64,000 bases of DNA, from assembly GCA_038373885.1 (NCBI GenBank), contig JAWZYV010019454.1, positions 186,001 to 250,000 of the forward strand, written 5' to 3'. The position numbers were made by a program, and so were the translations under genes. This document shows, in pieces, positions 34,205-44,706 of this stretch (the stretch's first letter is position 1; the number at the start of each line of letters is the position of its first letter). The notes under the pieces are model-generated. The model searched no databases. It was not told where the DNA came from and saw nothing but the letters and a program-made list of their open reading frames with translations. Source of the stretch: Cheiracanthium punctorium (Eukaryota > Arthropoda > Arachnida > Araneae > Cheiracanthiidae).

Positions 34205-34500
34205 CAAAGATTTGGCGATGTGATTTTTCAACAAGACGTCACACCTCCACATTGGTCAACGTCTGTGCGCTATTGCCTCAATCAACATTTCGCAAACAGA
34301 TGGATAGGTCGCGGCGGTCCAATTCGGTGGCCTCGTCGATCGCCAGATTTAATGTGCTTGACTTTTTTCATGTGGGGCTACGTAAAAGATAATGTTTACA
34401 GGACTACATGTCCTAATATACAGGAACTGAAGCAACTAATCGCAGCTGCTATTGATTCCCTAACTCCCCAGATGCTTTCAAATGCGACCTATCCCTCTGA
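34205..34500 (+). pseudogene. Transposase C-terminal relic (mariner/Tc1-like, DDE fold)
   Basis: The frame starting at 34220 (ATG) reads IFQQDVTPPHW at residues 2-12, RWIGRGGPIRWPRRSPDL at residues 27-44, then FFMWGYVKDNVYR and LKQLIAAAIDSLTPQML. These correspond to the second catalytic Asp block (FQQDGAPPH type) and the third block (WPPRSPDLTP type) of the large arthropod mariner-like family with 'GRGGP..WP.RSPDL' and 'WGYVKD.VY' signatures. The N-terminal DNA-binding region and the first Asp are absent, and the frame runs into a minisatellite after about residue 95. Non-functional. Confidence 0.82.
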
Positions 34501-34590
34501 AATGAAATCGAATGATAATCGATTGATGAATCGATTATCAAATCGATTGATGAATCGATTGATGAAGAATCGAATGATAAAATGATATCG
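34498..34590 (+). repeat. ATCGATTGATGA minisatellite
   Basis: Irregular tandem copies of AATCGATTGATG / AATCGATTATCA and AATCGAATGATAA lie directly after the transposase relic and replace its normal C-terminus. Confidence 0.8.
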
Positions 34591-34741
34591 TTTACATGCT
34601 GTACGAACCACCAAAGAATCTCATATTGAAAGCTATTAATTTTGTAATGTGTGCACTTAGTTAGCAATTACATTTTAATGCTACTGTATTTTTTAAAAAA
34701 TTATAAATTTTATAAAGTGTCCAACAATTCTCGTGTAACCT

Positions 34742-35361
34742 GTAAGTAACAGAATACATTCAACAGTTTAGGAGTTATGGCTTAAAGTTTGAAATTTCCC
34801 TAGAATATTAAGTTATAAAAGTCATTTTCCAGCGCTTTGTAACTCATTAACAATTCGTAGAAAATGAATCGAAATTCATATTTGAGGCATTTTTGATAAA
34901 TGGATTTCAAAATTGAAAACAGACAAACGCTTCAGTGAACTTTCAAAACTTCTGTACTGCTTTAATATTAAACGGCCCTTAAGACAAAAGTTTTTACGTA
35001 AAATAGTAGGGAACATTTACCGAAATAAAACTTTACCATTCTTTTGTTTGTGCGTCAATTAGAAACCCACCCATCCCGTCTTCTCTAACCCCTTTTACTA
35101 CAAATGTTCTTCTTTTTTCTTTTAATTTTCTTTTTCTTTTCTTTTTTTTTCTTTTTTTTTTTGTGGGCTCGCGCCTGTGTGTGAAAGTCTTCTGGGAGGT
35201 CTGCAGTACTGTAACTAAAAGTAATAAGAATACTCAACAAAAAACTTCCTAAGGGATAAAATAAGTTTAAAGTTTTTAAACTTTGTAAAACGGTACATAC
35301 AAAATGCTCTACGAAAGGTTCAGTTCTCAGTCTTCTGCTCCTGTTGATAATGTAATTTTGT
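34742..35361. other. Spacer with polypyrimidine tract
   Basis: A C/T-rich tract lies at 35107-35162 on the plus strand. The 104-codon minus-strand frame crossing it is Lys-rich because of the tract. No gene called. Confidence 0.45.
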
Positions 35362-35417
35362 GCAGCTGAAGAAGGGTGAGGCTTTCTTGTATCGCCCAAA
35401 ACGTGTGTTCTGTAACG
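35362..35417 (+). other. CTGAAGA...AAAAC motif, copy 2, with stem (hammerhead-like)
   Basis: CTGAAGA at 35366-35372 fits the hammerhead CUGANGA consensus. GGGTGA (35374-35379) can pair with TCGCCC (35392-35397) across a 12-nt loop. CAAAAC follows where the consensus would have CGAAAC. Hammerhead motifs of this compact kind are known in Penelope-like retroelements. The change of the essential G in GAAA predicts an inactive relic. No Penelope reverse transcriptase was seen nearby. Confidence 0.3.
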
Positions 35418-36632
35418 ATAAATGTACGTTTTATGCTTGTTATTTTCAAATTTTTTAAACTTTAAAAAAATATTTAATAAACATTCAACACAGAATAGGA
35501 ATTTCTCGTCTGTGGTGTACTCAAAATGTCGATTGAAAAATCATTTAATCAAATCTATTAAAAAAGAGTAGTGTGGTGCAGTTAATCACATATTTATAAT
35601 TAATTTTCTTACAATTAATTCACACATATAATTATTCTGTTTTCACTTTACCTATTCTAAAGTTAATACTCTTTGCCATTTTTAAATCTCCCATCTATCG
35701 ATAATGCTATTTAACTGTTTCTTAAATGACTTTTGTTTTAGCATTTGCAATACAGTTTGTTGGTGCCTTTAGTCTGAGAATTCATTTAGTTTTCTTGTTT
35801 CCACGGGGGTTTTAATAATTTTGCATAGGTTACATTTTATCTCTATTGATCCCCCTTGTGGCGTCTCACATTTAAATTTTAGCATACACATATAAAGCGC
35901 AACGTTTCTTTTCATTTTTACAATCTGGCGATTTATTTGGCGACCGTTGCTTTTAGCGCTCAGCTCCATCGCCAGGTTGGCTTTCGGTTCTCAGACCTTT
36001 TTCACACACACTTCAGGCTTTGGTCTCTGCCCTGTAAGGTCACGTTTCATGTCGCTATTTTGCCAGCCACCGCACTAACCGTATATAATTTGTATAATGA
36101 TAATGTCAATAAAATATAGTACAACTTTCTATCGGCACGGAGTTCCGGGTTATTGCTTACTTCCACTATACCACAGAATAGAATAAATTACGACTTTCTC
36201 GAATGTAAAATGTTTCCCATGGAATCTACACCATAAGTAGTGATGATTCATATAGACTGATCGAACGATTCCAACTTAACTTTATATGAAATAAAATTTG
36301 TATCATCAGCAAACGTTTTATTTGCGTAAAAGCAGGAGATGACATCGTCACGTCTTTTTACAGTTCTGAACAAAAAAAAATGGATATCTTCCGTTATGTC
36401 TCTTGTGAGAAATTTTAGATACTAGGAAAAACAACGCGCCGAATAGGGACAATCATTTTCTATGCAAACAACAGTGTTACTTGTTCTGCCTTTGTAGTTG
36501 TTGAAAATGCTACCGGAGTACAAGAACGGTTCTGTTTCTTTTCTCTAGTACGCAGCTGTAAGTGCAGAAATTTTGTTTTAGATACCTGAAAAAGGTAAAA
36601 TGTATAATCCTTGTCTTTCTAGACATTACGTT
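35418..36632. other. Spacer
   Basis: 35930-36090 is slightly richer in G+C and is followed by AATAAA at 36109. Short frames here lack motifs. I considered a decayed LTR, because TTTGGCGACCG at 35936 resembles the start of an LTR-element leader, but there is no paired LTR. Confidence 0.35.
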
Positions 36633-36636
36633 TTAA

Positions 36637-37141
36637 CCCTTTGAGGCGCAACCCTTTCCCAATGCTGAAAAGAGGGCAGCCGTTGCCATCGCTCGACTTA
36701 ACTACCAGCAAGATAACGGACGATCGAAACGTTCATCGCGTGCCACAAATCTAGAGACCCTTTTTTGACGACAGCTGGCTGTGCGGCACAGCCAGATGAG
36801 TCAAATAAGGGTCTCTAGATGTGTGGCACGTGATGACCGTTTCGGTCGTCCGCCATCTTGCTGGTAGTTAAGTCGAGCGATGGCAACGGCTGCCCTTTTT
36901 TCAGCATTATGCAATCTATCTACCAGCTGTTCTCACATTTTTCCATTTTTCAGCAGATGTCAGTGCTGGTAAAAAGAATCGTGACCATTTTTTGACGGAA
37001 AATGACGTGCTAAAAAGTAAAGGATTCTCGTGGAGCTATGTCACCCGCAACTATTTTTATAGAAATCAAATCTATTCTTCGTGACTGGCAACAGTCAAAA
37101 CATCAGAGTTTGGTGTTCCCAGAGCGAGAACACTGAAAGGG
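36637..37141 (+). mobile_element. piggyBac-type MITE, copy 3
   Basis: TTAA at 36633-36636 and 37142-37145 flank CCCTTTGAGGCGCAACCC on the left and CACTGAAAGGG on the right. The left half is the inverted-repeat hairpin (arms around CCACAAATCTAGAGACCC and GGGTCTCTAGATGTGTGG, core ACAGCTGGCTGTGCGGCACA). The right half is the unique region shared with the other copies (CAGCAGATGTCAGTGCTG, AAAGGATTCTCGTGGAGCTA, AACTATTTTTATAGAAATCA, GTGACTGGCAACAGTCAAAA). It has the same orientation as copy 2. Confidence 0.88.
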
Positions 37142-37145
37142 TTAA

Positions 37146-39689
37146 TGACACTGAACAGAAGTTTAAAATGCCACATATTTCCGATTGTAAGCCGATATGA
37201 GTGGAAAGTAGGAAGTGCGTTTTCGCTTCAATAACTTCACTTCAAAATTCTAAGCCTGTATGTAAGTGATCGACGTGATCTAAGGTTTTAATCCGTCGTT
37301 TTCATTTTTAAACGAACATGACAAATTAGGCATGCATCGTTCATCATTGCAATTAAAAAAAAAAAAAAAAAAAAAAAATTACATTACTCGAAGAAACTAT
37401 ACGTGAGAAGTACAATTTTCCACAACCATAGTTTAACAAATAATTACTTTTCAAACAGATTTATCAAGACAAACTTTAAGAATTGCTAATACATTATATT
37501 TTTCAGACATTTTAAACTGTATATATTTATCTGTTATTCTCCTTTTATAACACAGAATAATTTTCACGTAGTTTTACTTAGGATGTATATTTTGTTTTAA
37601 TGATTGGAACAAAATGTACATCCTCTCAAAAATGTATTCGAGTATAAGCGAAATTTCCTATTTTAACTTATTGAAAAAATAATGAGTTTTTGGAAAATGC
37701 TCAACTAGACATGCTCTCTACACAAATCGACAGAAATATGAAAATTTTTAATTATAAATAACCTAATTTATATACTACGATAAAACATTTTTAAAATAGG
37801 AAACCAACGTTGGAAGTGCAACTGTTTCTTGAATAATTTTTGAGAGGATGTAACAAAATATATAAAAAGAATACTTTTTCATATTTCATTATATAAGTAC
37901 TCTTTTTTATCTAATTTCAATTTCGTACTTTTATAGGAACAATTTACTCTATTTGCCTTACTCATACAAAAAAAAGATTTATTTTAGAAGAATGAAAGTT
38001 AAATTATTCTTTTAAAAAATGATAATTTTGACAGAGAATGTTATGTGATAATACATTTTTAAACTTAATGAAAATAAATAATTAAATTTTGGATTAAAAT
38101 TTAAGAAACAATTTTTATAACCAGAACGCTCAATTTAAGAATATAACGGTCATTTTTTTCTCATTCCTGAAAAGGCAGAAACATAAAAAGTCCCGGTGTG
38201 CACGAGGATTGCGAATTTGTCTTCATTTATCGCTTTTAACCTTTGTTACTTTTTTATCTCTTGGGCATTTAACCTGATGAGTAAGGAACTTGCATTATTC
38301 CGTCGATCATATTTAAAGTTAATAAAAGAAGGTTTATTTTAAATGAGATGTTAGCAATATAAGCGGGTCCCGCAATCTGTTACGCACACAAGGCAAGCAG
38401 AAGCGGCCATAATCATGCAGCAATACAAAAATAAGAGTTTCTGCCATCTTCACAGTATTCTTTGGGGAAGATGCAAAATGCTTCAGAAATAAATTAAATG
38501 AAACTTAAATTTAATTTTTTTATATTCTATATTGTAATGTCAAATATAAATGGAATTAACAATTATTAGTATAGTAATAATTATAATTTATATTATGGTG
38601 ATAACATAATACTTAATAGTTTAATATAATATTTTTCGTGTCCCGTATTATATGTGTATTTTAGTTCTTACATACCTTCTTATACTTATTTCTAAGATAT
38701 TAAGAATTTTAAACAAATATAATTCACATTTTATTATCATGCAGAGTATGCCCCAAAACTCCGCAAGGAAAACGGATCGAGCTTCTTTGTCAAACTTTGA
38801 TTTAACTTAATATAATAATTAAATTATTAGTCCGAATTAAACTTGTGCTGTATTTAAAGCATAATCTTTTGCTAAAAAATATCTCTGGCGTGTTTGGATT
38901 CAGTGCATCAAATGTAAGAAAGGGTTGTAAGAAATGTTTGTATGAAGATTGCAATAATGATTATTTGTAATGAATGAAATGTTACTCAGGCTAACAATGA
39001 AACCTGAATTCTTACTAGTTTTAATTGAATAATTTTAATAAATTACATTTAATTTACAATTTTTTTTATTTTTCCATAGTTTTTGTTGATTTCCAGATAC
39101 TTTTTCAGTGTTTCTCTTATTTTCTTTTACCACAAATGGTGCCATCTTCCCGGCATATATGGCGGAACATACCATAACTACATGATTTCATTTATTAATT
39201 TTTTCACTCATAATCCTTATCTTACATACTTGGAAAGGAATTATAAATAAGTATAATACATACTTGGAAAGCAATTAATAATAAGTACAGATGAATAACT
39301 AAAGACTGAGGAGCATGATGTTACTTGCGTTCCATTATCTTATCATTTGAATTTTGACTTTATTACTAATCCTGAAATGTTGTGATTTCCCTCGAATTAC
39401 CATTTATATACCTGATTTGCATTATTTTTATTTCTTAAATATATACAATAAATTTCCAAATTCTCTTATTAATATTGATTTAATCGCTTACTCTTTATCT
39501 TATTTTAAAGTAATATTAGGAAACAATAAAATAACATTTTTGTAATTTCAATTCTACTAACCATACAGATAGTTATTCATTAACTATATTCTTGCAGTTA
39601 ACTTGTTTAACAAAGTACGCCGTTTTTATTTTAACCAATATTCTTGTTAACAAACACTGCGCTATTAACTAAGGAAAAGTTTTACTTAT
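37146..39689. other. Long AT-rich spacer with poly(A)
   Basis: A 24-base A run at 37355-37378 is not preceded by a recognisable retroelement. The remainder is AT-rich with no motif. A 63-codon frame at 39354 is unremarkable. Confidence 0.45.
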
Positions 39690-39830
39690 CAGTTTCATAA
39701 AAATTTTAGAGAAATTTTGTACCGATTTTTGATGTGATTCTTCGTAATAAATTCATAGATTTTTTTTAGTTCAATTAAAACCATTTTTGGAATGCATTTA
39801 TTATATTAATCCATCTGTGCCCAGATATTT
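39690..39830 (+). repeat. Outlying unit of the 40.9-41.5 kb AT-rich tandem repeat
   Basis: GAGAAATTTTGTACCGATTT, then GTGATTCTTCGTAATAAATT, CATAGATTTTTTTTAG and CATTTTTGGAATGCATTTAT match the middle of the units at 41100-41210. It lies about 1.1 kb upstream of the main array, with a mariner insertion between them. Confidence 0.55.
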
Positions 39831-40116
39831 TTGTGACTTTCTTCGATTTTTGTTAATCCAAGCAATAATAGATAAATTTCTGATGTCAACTTCTTGTACA
39901 AGGGATGATTTCTTTTAAAATCATTGTGTATGAAAGAAATGTGAACATCCTACTGGGTCGTGTTAAAATATTTTGTGGAGTTGAGACTCAATACTCGTGA
40001 ATAAAGGCTAGGAAAAATAAATTGCATTTTCGACTGATAGCGAAAATGCCGTCCCCCCCCCCAAAAAAAAAGGGACGCTAGGCATAAATGGCTTAAAACT
40101 ATTCGTATATATTAAA
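39831..40116. other. Spacer
   Basis: C-run next to A-run near 40054-40074. Nothing else recognised. Confidence 0.35.
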
Positions 40117-40799
40117 CAGGGTGAGTACAAATGATGAACCTGATTTTTAAAATATCATATTTTCAAAACTACTGCACATATTGTAATACGTTATACATGA
40201 ATGTAATGAGAAATGTGCCAAGTTTTTTTTTTCCACAAGTGATCAACAGACGGCAGTCCATTCAAGATCGCTGTGATTGAATTTCCATCATGGCGACAAT
40301 GACGGCAAAGAGTTTTTGCGTATTAGAGTACGCACTTATTTTTGCAGTTATTTCGGTGAAACGTGAGTTTCGCTACGGAAGAGAAGCGCCAACCAACAAG
40401 AGCACTCAGTGGTGGTATCATCTATTTAAGGAAACAAATTTACCCTTAATCAGATAGCCACCAGTATCCTTAGACCTAACACCACGTTATTTCTTTTTTC
40501 CGGGAAACGTCAAAGACATTTTTTTATGTACCACCTATATCAAAAACCCTGCCAAAACTTACAGGACGCATTTGTGCAGCATTGCGAACCATTCATGGAG
40601 TGATACTACAAAATGGAACGAACTAGCTTACATAATGGACGTATGCCATATGACAAGAGGGTCACACATCGAACATTTATAACGGGAAAAAAACTTGGTA
40701 TATTTCTCTTTACATTCATGTGTCACTTATTGTAATACTTGCAGTAGTTTCGAAAATGTGATTTTTTAAAATCGAGTCCATCAGTGTACTCTCATCCTG
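40117..40799 (+). mobile_element. Mariner-like element, internally deleted
   Basis: The left end CAGGGTGAGTACAAATGATG and the reverse-complemented right end CAGGATGAGAGTACACTGAT are inverted repeats. The similarity extends about 60 bp to ACTACTGCA. TA is present on the right (40800-40801) and decayed on the left. Between them is a transposase relic missing its central catalytic part. It sits inside an AT-rich tandem-repeat region. Confidence 0.82.
40290..40682 (+). pseudogene. Mariner-like transposase relic (N- and C-terminal parts)
   Basis: From ATG at 40290 the frame reads MATMTAKSFCVLEYA. It continues with a helix-turn-helix-like stretch (VISVKREFRYGREAPTN, WWYHLFKETN), a stop, then PPVSLDLTPRYFFFPG, NVKDIF and the end YIMDVCHMTRGSHIEHL followed by TAA at 40680. 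The first part matches the N-terminal 'RRFR..YGK.PPT...I..W...F.ETG' block, and the last part the 'SPDLTP..FF.WG.VKD' and 'DVCR.TNG.HIEHL' blocks, of the same arthropod mariner-like family as the 34.2 kb relic. About half of the protein, with two catalytic blocks, is deleted. Confidence 0.8.
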
Positions 40800-40857
40800 T
40801 ATCATAATCTATATAAAGTTAGCTAAATTACATAATTATATAAATAGTATAATTTAT

Positions 40858-41545
40858 TAAATAGTATTATACTATAAATATTATACGTTTTATACAACTT
40901 TTAGAGCGAAATTTGTAGCAATTTTCTATGGGATTCTTCGAAAACTATTTCGATTTTTCTTTTCATCTCAGTTAAAATCACTCTTTAGTACATAGTTATT
41001 ATGTTAAAACTTTTGATAGATATTCTAAGTTATGTAAATTAAGTAATTACATAAATGATTAAATAATATTATACTATAAAAAGTATACGTTTCATACAAC
41101 TTTTAGAGTGAAATTTGTACCGATTTTCTATCAGATTCTTTGTAATAAAATCATAGATTTTTTTTCTTTTCAGCTTAGTTAAAATCATTTTTGATATGTA
41201 TGTATTTATTATATTAAAACATGACATATATTATATTTTAATTTATACACAGCTATGTAAATTAAATAAATGATATTTATTAAATAATATTATACTATAA
41301 ATATTATACGTTTCATACAACTTTTATAGTAAAATGCCTACCAATTTTCTGTGTGATTCTGCATAATAAATTCATAGTTTTTTTTTTTTTTTCAGCTTAG
41401 TTATAGTCATTTTTTCATATGTATATTTATCGAATTAAAAATGTGATATACATTACATATGATTTATATAATGTAAATTAAATAAATACATAAATTATAT
41501 AATTCATTAAATAATCTTATTATATAAATATTTTACAATTAAAGT
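40858..41545. repeat. AT-rich tandem array, 200-227 bp units
   Basis: Units begin near 40860, 41061, 41282 and 41509 with AAATARTATTATACTATAAA. Each contains TATACGTTTCATACAACTTT, AGTGAAATTTGTACCGATTT, TCATAGATTTTTTTT and a TTAAATAAAT-type end. There are three near-complete units and a partial fourth. Unit length grows from left to right (about 201, 221, 227 bp). Confidence 0.8.
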
Positions 41546-41705
41546 CTTTTTCTTAAATATCTATTCATCATTTAAAAAATAGTTTCCGCTTGTTTTCAGC
41601 AATTTCTCCTATAAAAAGAAAAACTTTTTTGCACTTAAATAAAGTAAAATTCTATTTTTCCCCCAACATCTCCAAAAGCAATATTTCCATAAAAATTACT
41701 CACAT

Positions 41706-42060
41706 TTGTACAGTCAGGTTGCGACTACGGGGACCTCAGAAAACGGTGGCAACAGTCAGTCAGTCAGTTCTGGAAGCTCTGATAAGAATGATTTTTGGCG
41801 CTGGAAACGTGCGTAGAAATATTGTTTCGTCTAGGCGCTGCCTCGGCGCTCGCTCTTTATAGGTCGAGAACTCTTGTGACGTGGACGCCGCAAAACTCTG
41901 GCCGCCAATCGTAGGGGCGATCTCTGAGTGCGCGCCTCCAGATTCGCGGACAGTCGAGATTCCACGTAGGCGAGATTGTAATGTCAAGACGTCATGTTTA
42001 TGCGGCTGGGAATTTTAAGGCAAAGAGGAGGTTATCTTTAGAAGCTTAACTAGATTGAAG
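41706..42060. other. GC- and CpG-richer block with TATA-like site
   Basis: Base composition changes sharply to near 50% G+C with many CpGs (TAGGCGCTGCCTCGGCGCTC). There is a direct repeat (CAGT)n at 41752-41769, and CTCTTTATAGGTCGAGAACT at 41850-41869 could serve as a TATA-containing core. Overlapping frames on both strands (90 and 75 codons) look incidental. It could be a promoter or first exon of an unseen gene, a solo LTR, or an unrecognised element. No target duplication was found. Confidence 0.35.
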
Positions 42061-42949
42061 AAAAAATAAAATAACAAATAAGTAAGTAAGTAAAAGTGGA
42101 CAAAAACGCAGTCGCTGTTTTATCTTGAAATCCGCTGGGGAGAGACGAAAAGTGCAGGGAAACGCTAAACGATTTTGGAGGGACTGAATGTGGGCGAAGT
42201 TTGATTTGAGCGTTATTCGCAATCTTATTGAGGCAAAGTTGTTTCGTGCAAATACACAAATGATATATATTCTATTGACCATTGAAAAAAAATTGTTGTT
42301 GTTGTTCTGTAATATTTTCCCTCCTTTAATATAACTACATATAAAAGAACCTATTCTAATAATGGTGCTGAATAGAACTTTGATTTTTTTTTTTTTTTTG
42401 TTAGAAGCTATTTTTATTTAATGAGAGCACATTTTTTTAAAGAAAACAAACTAAGCAGTCTAACTTTTTACTTTCGGATTATTATTTTTAATTTAATTTA
42501 ATTTTTTGTTGTTGTTGTTGTTGTTAAAGAATTTTTTATAAACTGATTTGTATTTTAACAAAAAATTTCTCCTTTGCTTTTTTTCCTTGAAAAGAAATAC
42601 AGTTTCAAAAAACATAATAAACGGGAAAAAATTAATAGGTTTACAAACTTTCATATGTGATTCGACTGAATAAATTTGACCAACATTCCCCACACAACAT
42701 TTGAGAGTGTAAGTCTGGCACTTTTTTTAAGTTAAATTAGGAGTAAAATATTCTGTAATGCTGATAAAGAATAGACCTAGTATACCTATCGAAACATACT
42801 TAATTAATGTTCCACGTGTTTCATACAATGATTTTAATATTTATTTATGCGCAGCTTTTTCATGTATTTTATTTTTCCAAATGGCGGACACTAGTCGTTT
42901 ATAAACGTAGGCTACTACTTAGGCCAAAATCGCTGGTCACTTTATTATG
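42061..42949. other. AT-rich spacer with (TTG)n runs
   Basis: (TTG)n at 42294-42305 and 42507-42524. Frames of 60-80 codons show no motif. Confidence 0.4.
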
Positions 42950-43082
42950 AAGCCGCCCAATAGATAGACCAGCGTTACCTCCTATGAAGGGACGGACGAA
43001 GCAACACCCAAGCGTATGCCGGGAATCAAGCCCGGACCCGAGGTGTGGTAGAATGGCTCTCTAGCCACTTCTCATTCCGGCT
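42950..43082 (-). mobile_element. tRNA-derived SINE, family 2, copy 2
   Basis: On the minus strand, GCAGCCGGAATGAGAAGTGG, CTAGAGAGCCATTCTACCAC, ACCTCGGGTCCGGGCTTGAT and TCCCGGCATACGC form a tRNA-like head with a good B-box (GGGCTTGATTCCC). A short body follows (GTGTTGCTTCGTCCGTCCC). It is distinct from SINE family 1. The 3' end is not sharply defined. Confidence 0.6.
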
Positions 43083-43855
43083 GCTTTTTTTAATTATAAG
43101 AACGCAACTTGGCCCATAAGTAAATCTATAAGTTTGTCTACAGTAATTAAGAGAAATTAGTGAAATCACTCCCTAAGTGATTTTAAACCAACAAAAATCG
43201 AACGAATTCAGACCACATTGCACTCAAGAAACTCGTTATTTTTAAAATGAAGTCCAGAAGTCTTGTGTACTTTGCCTGTAAAACACCTTTTCCTGCAGTG
43301 GTTGTTGAAATGAAGGGTATTTTGAAGTCAACTATCAAATAAACCTAATAATCTATATTAATTTGTACTTTTAGTAATTTTAGTATAAGTAAAGTGTTTT
43401 GAATAAATTCGTTTGATTTCACTTTATTAATGTGTTCTGATTTTGCTAATTGTACATTCCTTAAGATTTCAAATGATAGTTTATTTGGAATCTTTATAAT
43501 TCTATATTATTTCAACTCTTGCATGCCACAATGCTATTAACGTTAGCGTAACATTTTCAACCTTTTTTTTTTTCTTTCATATGAACTTGGCATATTCACT
43601 TCAATTGAAATATTTATTTATTATCACGTTACTACTCCGCATTATTTAACAAGTCGATAAAAAAAATAAAAAAAACAGTAAAATATGTTCTTTTTCACAC
43701 TCTCTCTCTCTCGAATTCTATATTTTCTGCCCTCCCCACTTCTCCTTCTCCTACTGAAAATTGCATTTAAAATACTTCAAAAGCCACCCCTCTCGCCAGC
43801 TTCATAATCCTTTTTGAGTTTGTTTCCACAATGCCCTAAAACTCCCGTAATTCAA
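43083..43855. other. Spacer containing a copy of the CCTGTAAAAC block
   Basis: 43240-43320 (AAGTCCAGAAGTCTTGTGTA, CTTTGCCTGTAAAACACC, TTTTCCTGCAG) is similar to 45210-45290 and to the core of the 25.4 kb tandem unit. A (TC)n run lies at 43700-43712. Confidence 0.45.
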
Positions 43856-44256
43856 CAAAATTAATTACTGTTGTTACTAATGTCCTCTGACAACCACATG
43901 CGGTGCCAGATCCCCCGATGGGATGGTAGGAAGGCGATGGTCCGAGGGGGTCCGAGGGTCCTTCCATTTTTAGGGTCCCAGTGGGCGAAAGTCCGACTTT
44001 AGCCCGTGGTCCCCTAATTTTGAACCAATTCCAGAAGAGGTACCAATCCCTAAAACCAGCACCCCCCCAGAGGTATCGTTTAACAACTTGGAGGACGTTG
44101 GAGCCACAACAGATGTTACGTGCACCAGCTCCCATTAGCGTGCACGGTCCCACAGTAGTCGAGTCGAGATGAAGTTGACCCTCCCAAGCACTGGCTAAGC
44201 CGGATGCTGCTTCACTTGCCGCGTTCTTATGGGAACGGAGTTTAGCTCTCAGACCA
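43856..44256 (-). mobile_element. 5S rRNA-derived SINE (SINE3-like), copy 1
   Basis: On the minus strand the 5' part reads CTAAACTCCGTTCCCATAAG, AACGCGGCAAGTGAAGCAGC, ATCCGGCTTAGCCAGTGCTT, GGGAGGGTCAAC. This aligns to the 5S rRNA internal promoter region (AAGTTAAGCAGC.TCGGGC..GGTTAGTACTTGGATGGG.GAC, Box A to Box C). A body of about 300 bp follows, shared with the copy at 51242, and it ends near AGTAACAACAG. 5S-headed SINEs are the SINE3 class. The two frames here are shadows. Confidence 0.72.
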
Positions 44257-44406
44257 CTGCGGGACGACGAAATTGAAACGTTTTGTATTATTTAGTAACT
44301 TAAAAAGGATACAAACCGAAGAAAATTCTCCGGTTTAACTGCCCCCCCCCCAACCAGAAAAAATCTGTTTAGACTTATAACTATAGCTCTATGTTTCTTA
44401 GCGTTC

Positions 44407-44706
44407 TACAGGGTTCCATAAGTAAGATCACCTATTGTTTAAATACATTAATAATCGTTTTATTTCCTATAACAGTTACATAATTTTAAAGGTTTTGAGA
44501 ATGTCTCACTTTTCTACGCAATCTTCGTTTCGTTCAATGCATTTTTGTAAGCGCTGTCTCAAACAATCGTCCAGGAAAATGTTAATTCAACTTAAGGAAC
44601 AGATATTAGACTCTCTATGTGAAGTCCGGACTGTAGGGTGCATGATTGATGATGTTCCAACCAAAAGTATTCCAGCCACCCAACAGTTTGTCCAACAACC
44701 ATATTT
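44407..44706 (-). pseudogene. Mariner transposase C-terminal relic with one TIR
   Basis: On the minus strand, from 44700 downward, the translation gives GGWNTFGWNIINHAPYSPDF. This is the HPPYSPDL-type block holding the third catalytic Asp of classical mariner (DD34D) transposases. After a frame change it ends in RLQKCIERNEDCVEK followed by a stop, the usual mariner C-terminus. The 3' UTR then reaches the terminus ACAGGGTTCCATAAGTAAGA (plus strand, 44407). The N-terminal two thirds are missing. This lineage differs from the 34.2 and 40.3 kb relics. Confidence 0.82.

Larger units (their letters stand above)
34006..34741 (+). mobile_element. Mariner-like element, deleted copy
   Basis: The ends AGGTACCCGAGAATTGTCAG and, reverse-complemented, AGGTTACACGAGAATTGTTG are inverted repeats of about 30 bp with some mismatches. 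Between them lies the C-terminal half of a transposase. At 736 bp it is well below the roughly 1.3 kb or more of an autonomous relative, so the N-terminal half has been lost. No clear TA duplication remains. Confidence 0.75.

Noticed and set aside
35085..35399. 104-codon minus-strand frame with a Lys-rich end
   Set aside because: The Lys/Glu-rich end is the polypyrimidine tract read on the other strand and the rest has no motif.
35930..36120. Possible LTR or leader region (TTTGGCGACCG, downstream AATAAA)
   Set aside because: No second LTR, no primer-binding-site match I can defend and no gag/pol homology nearby.
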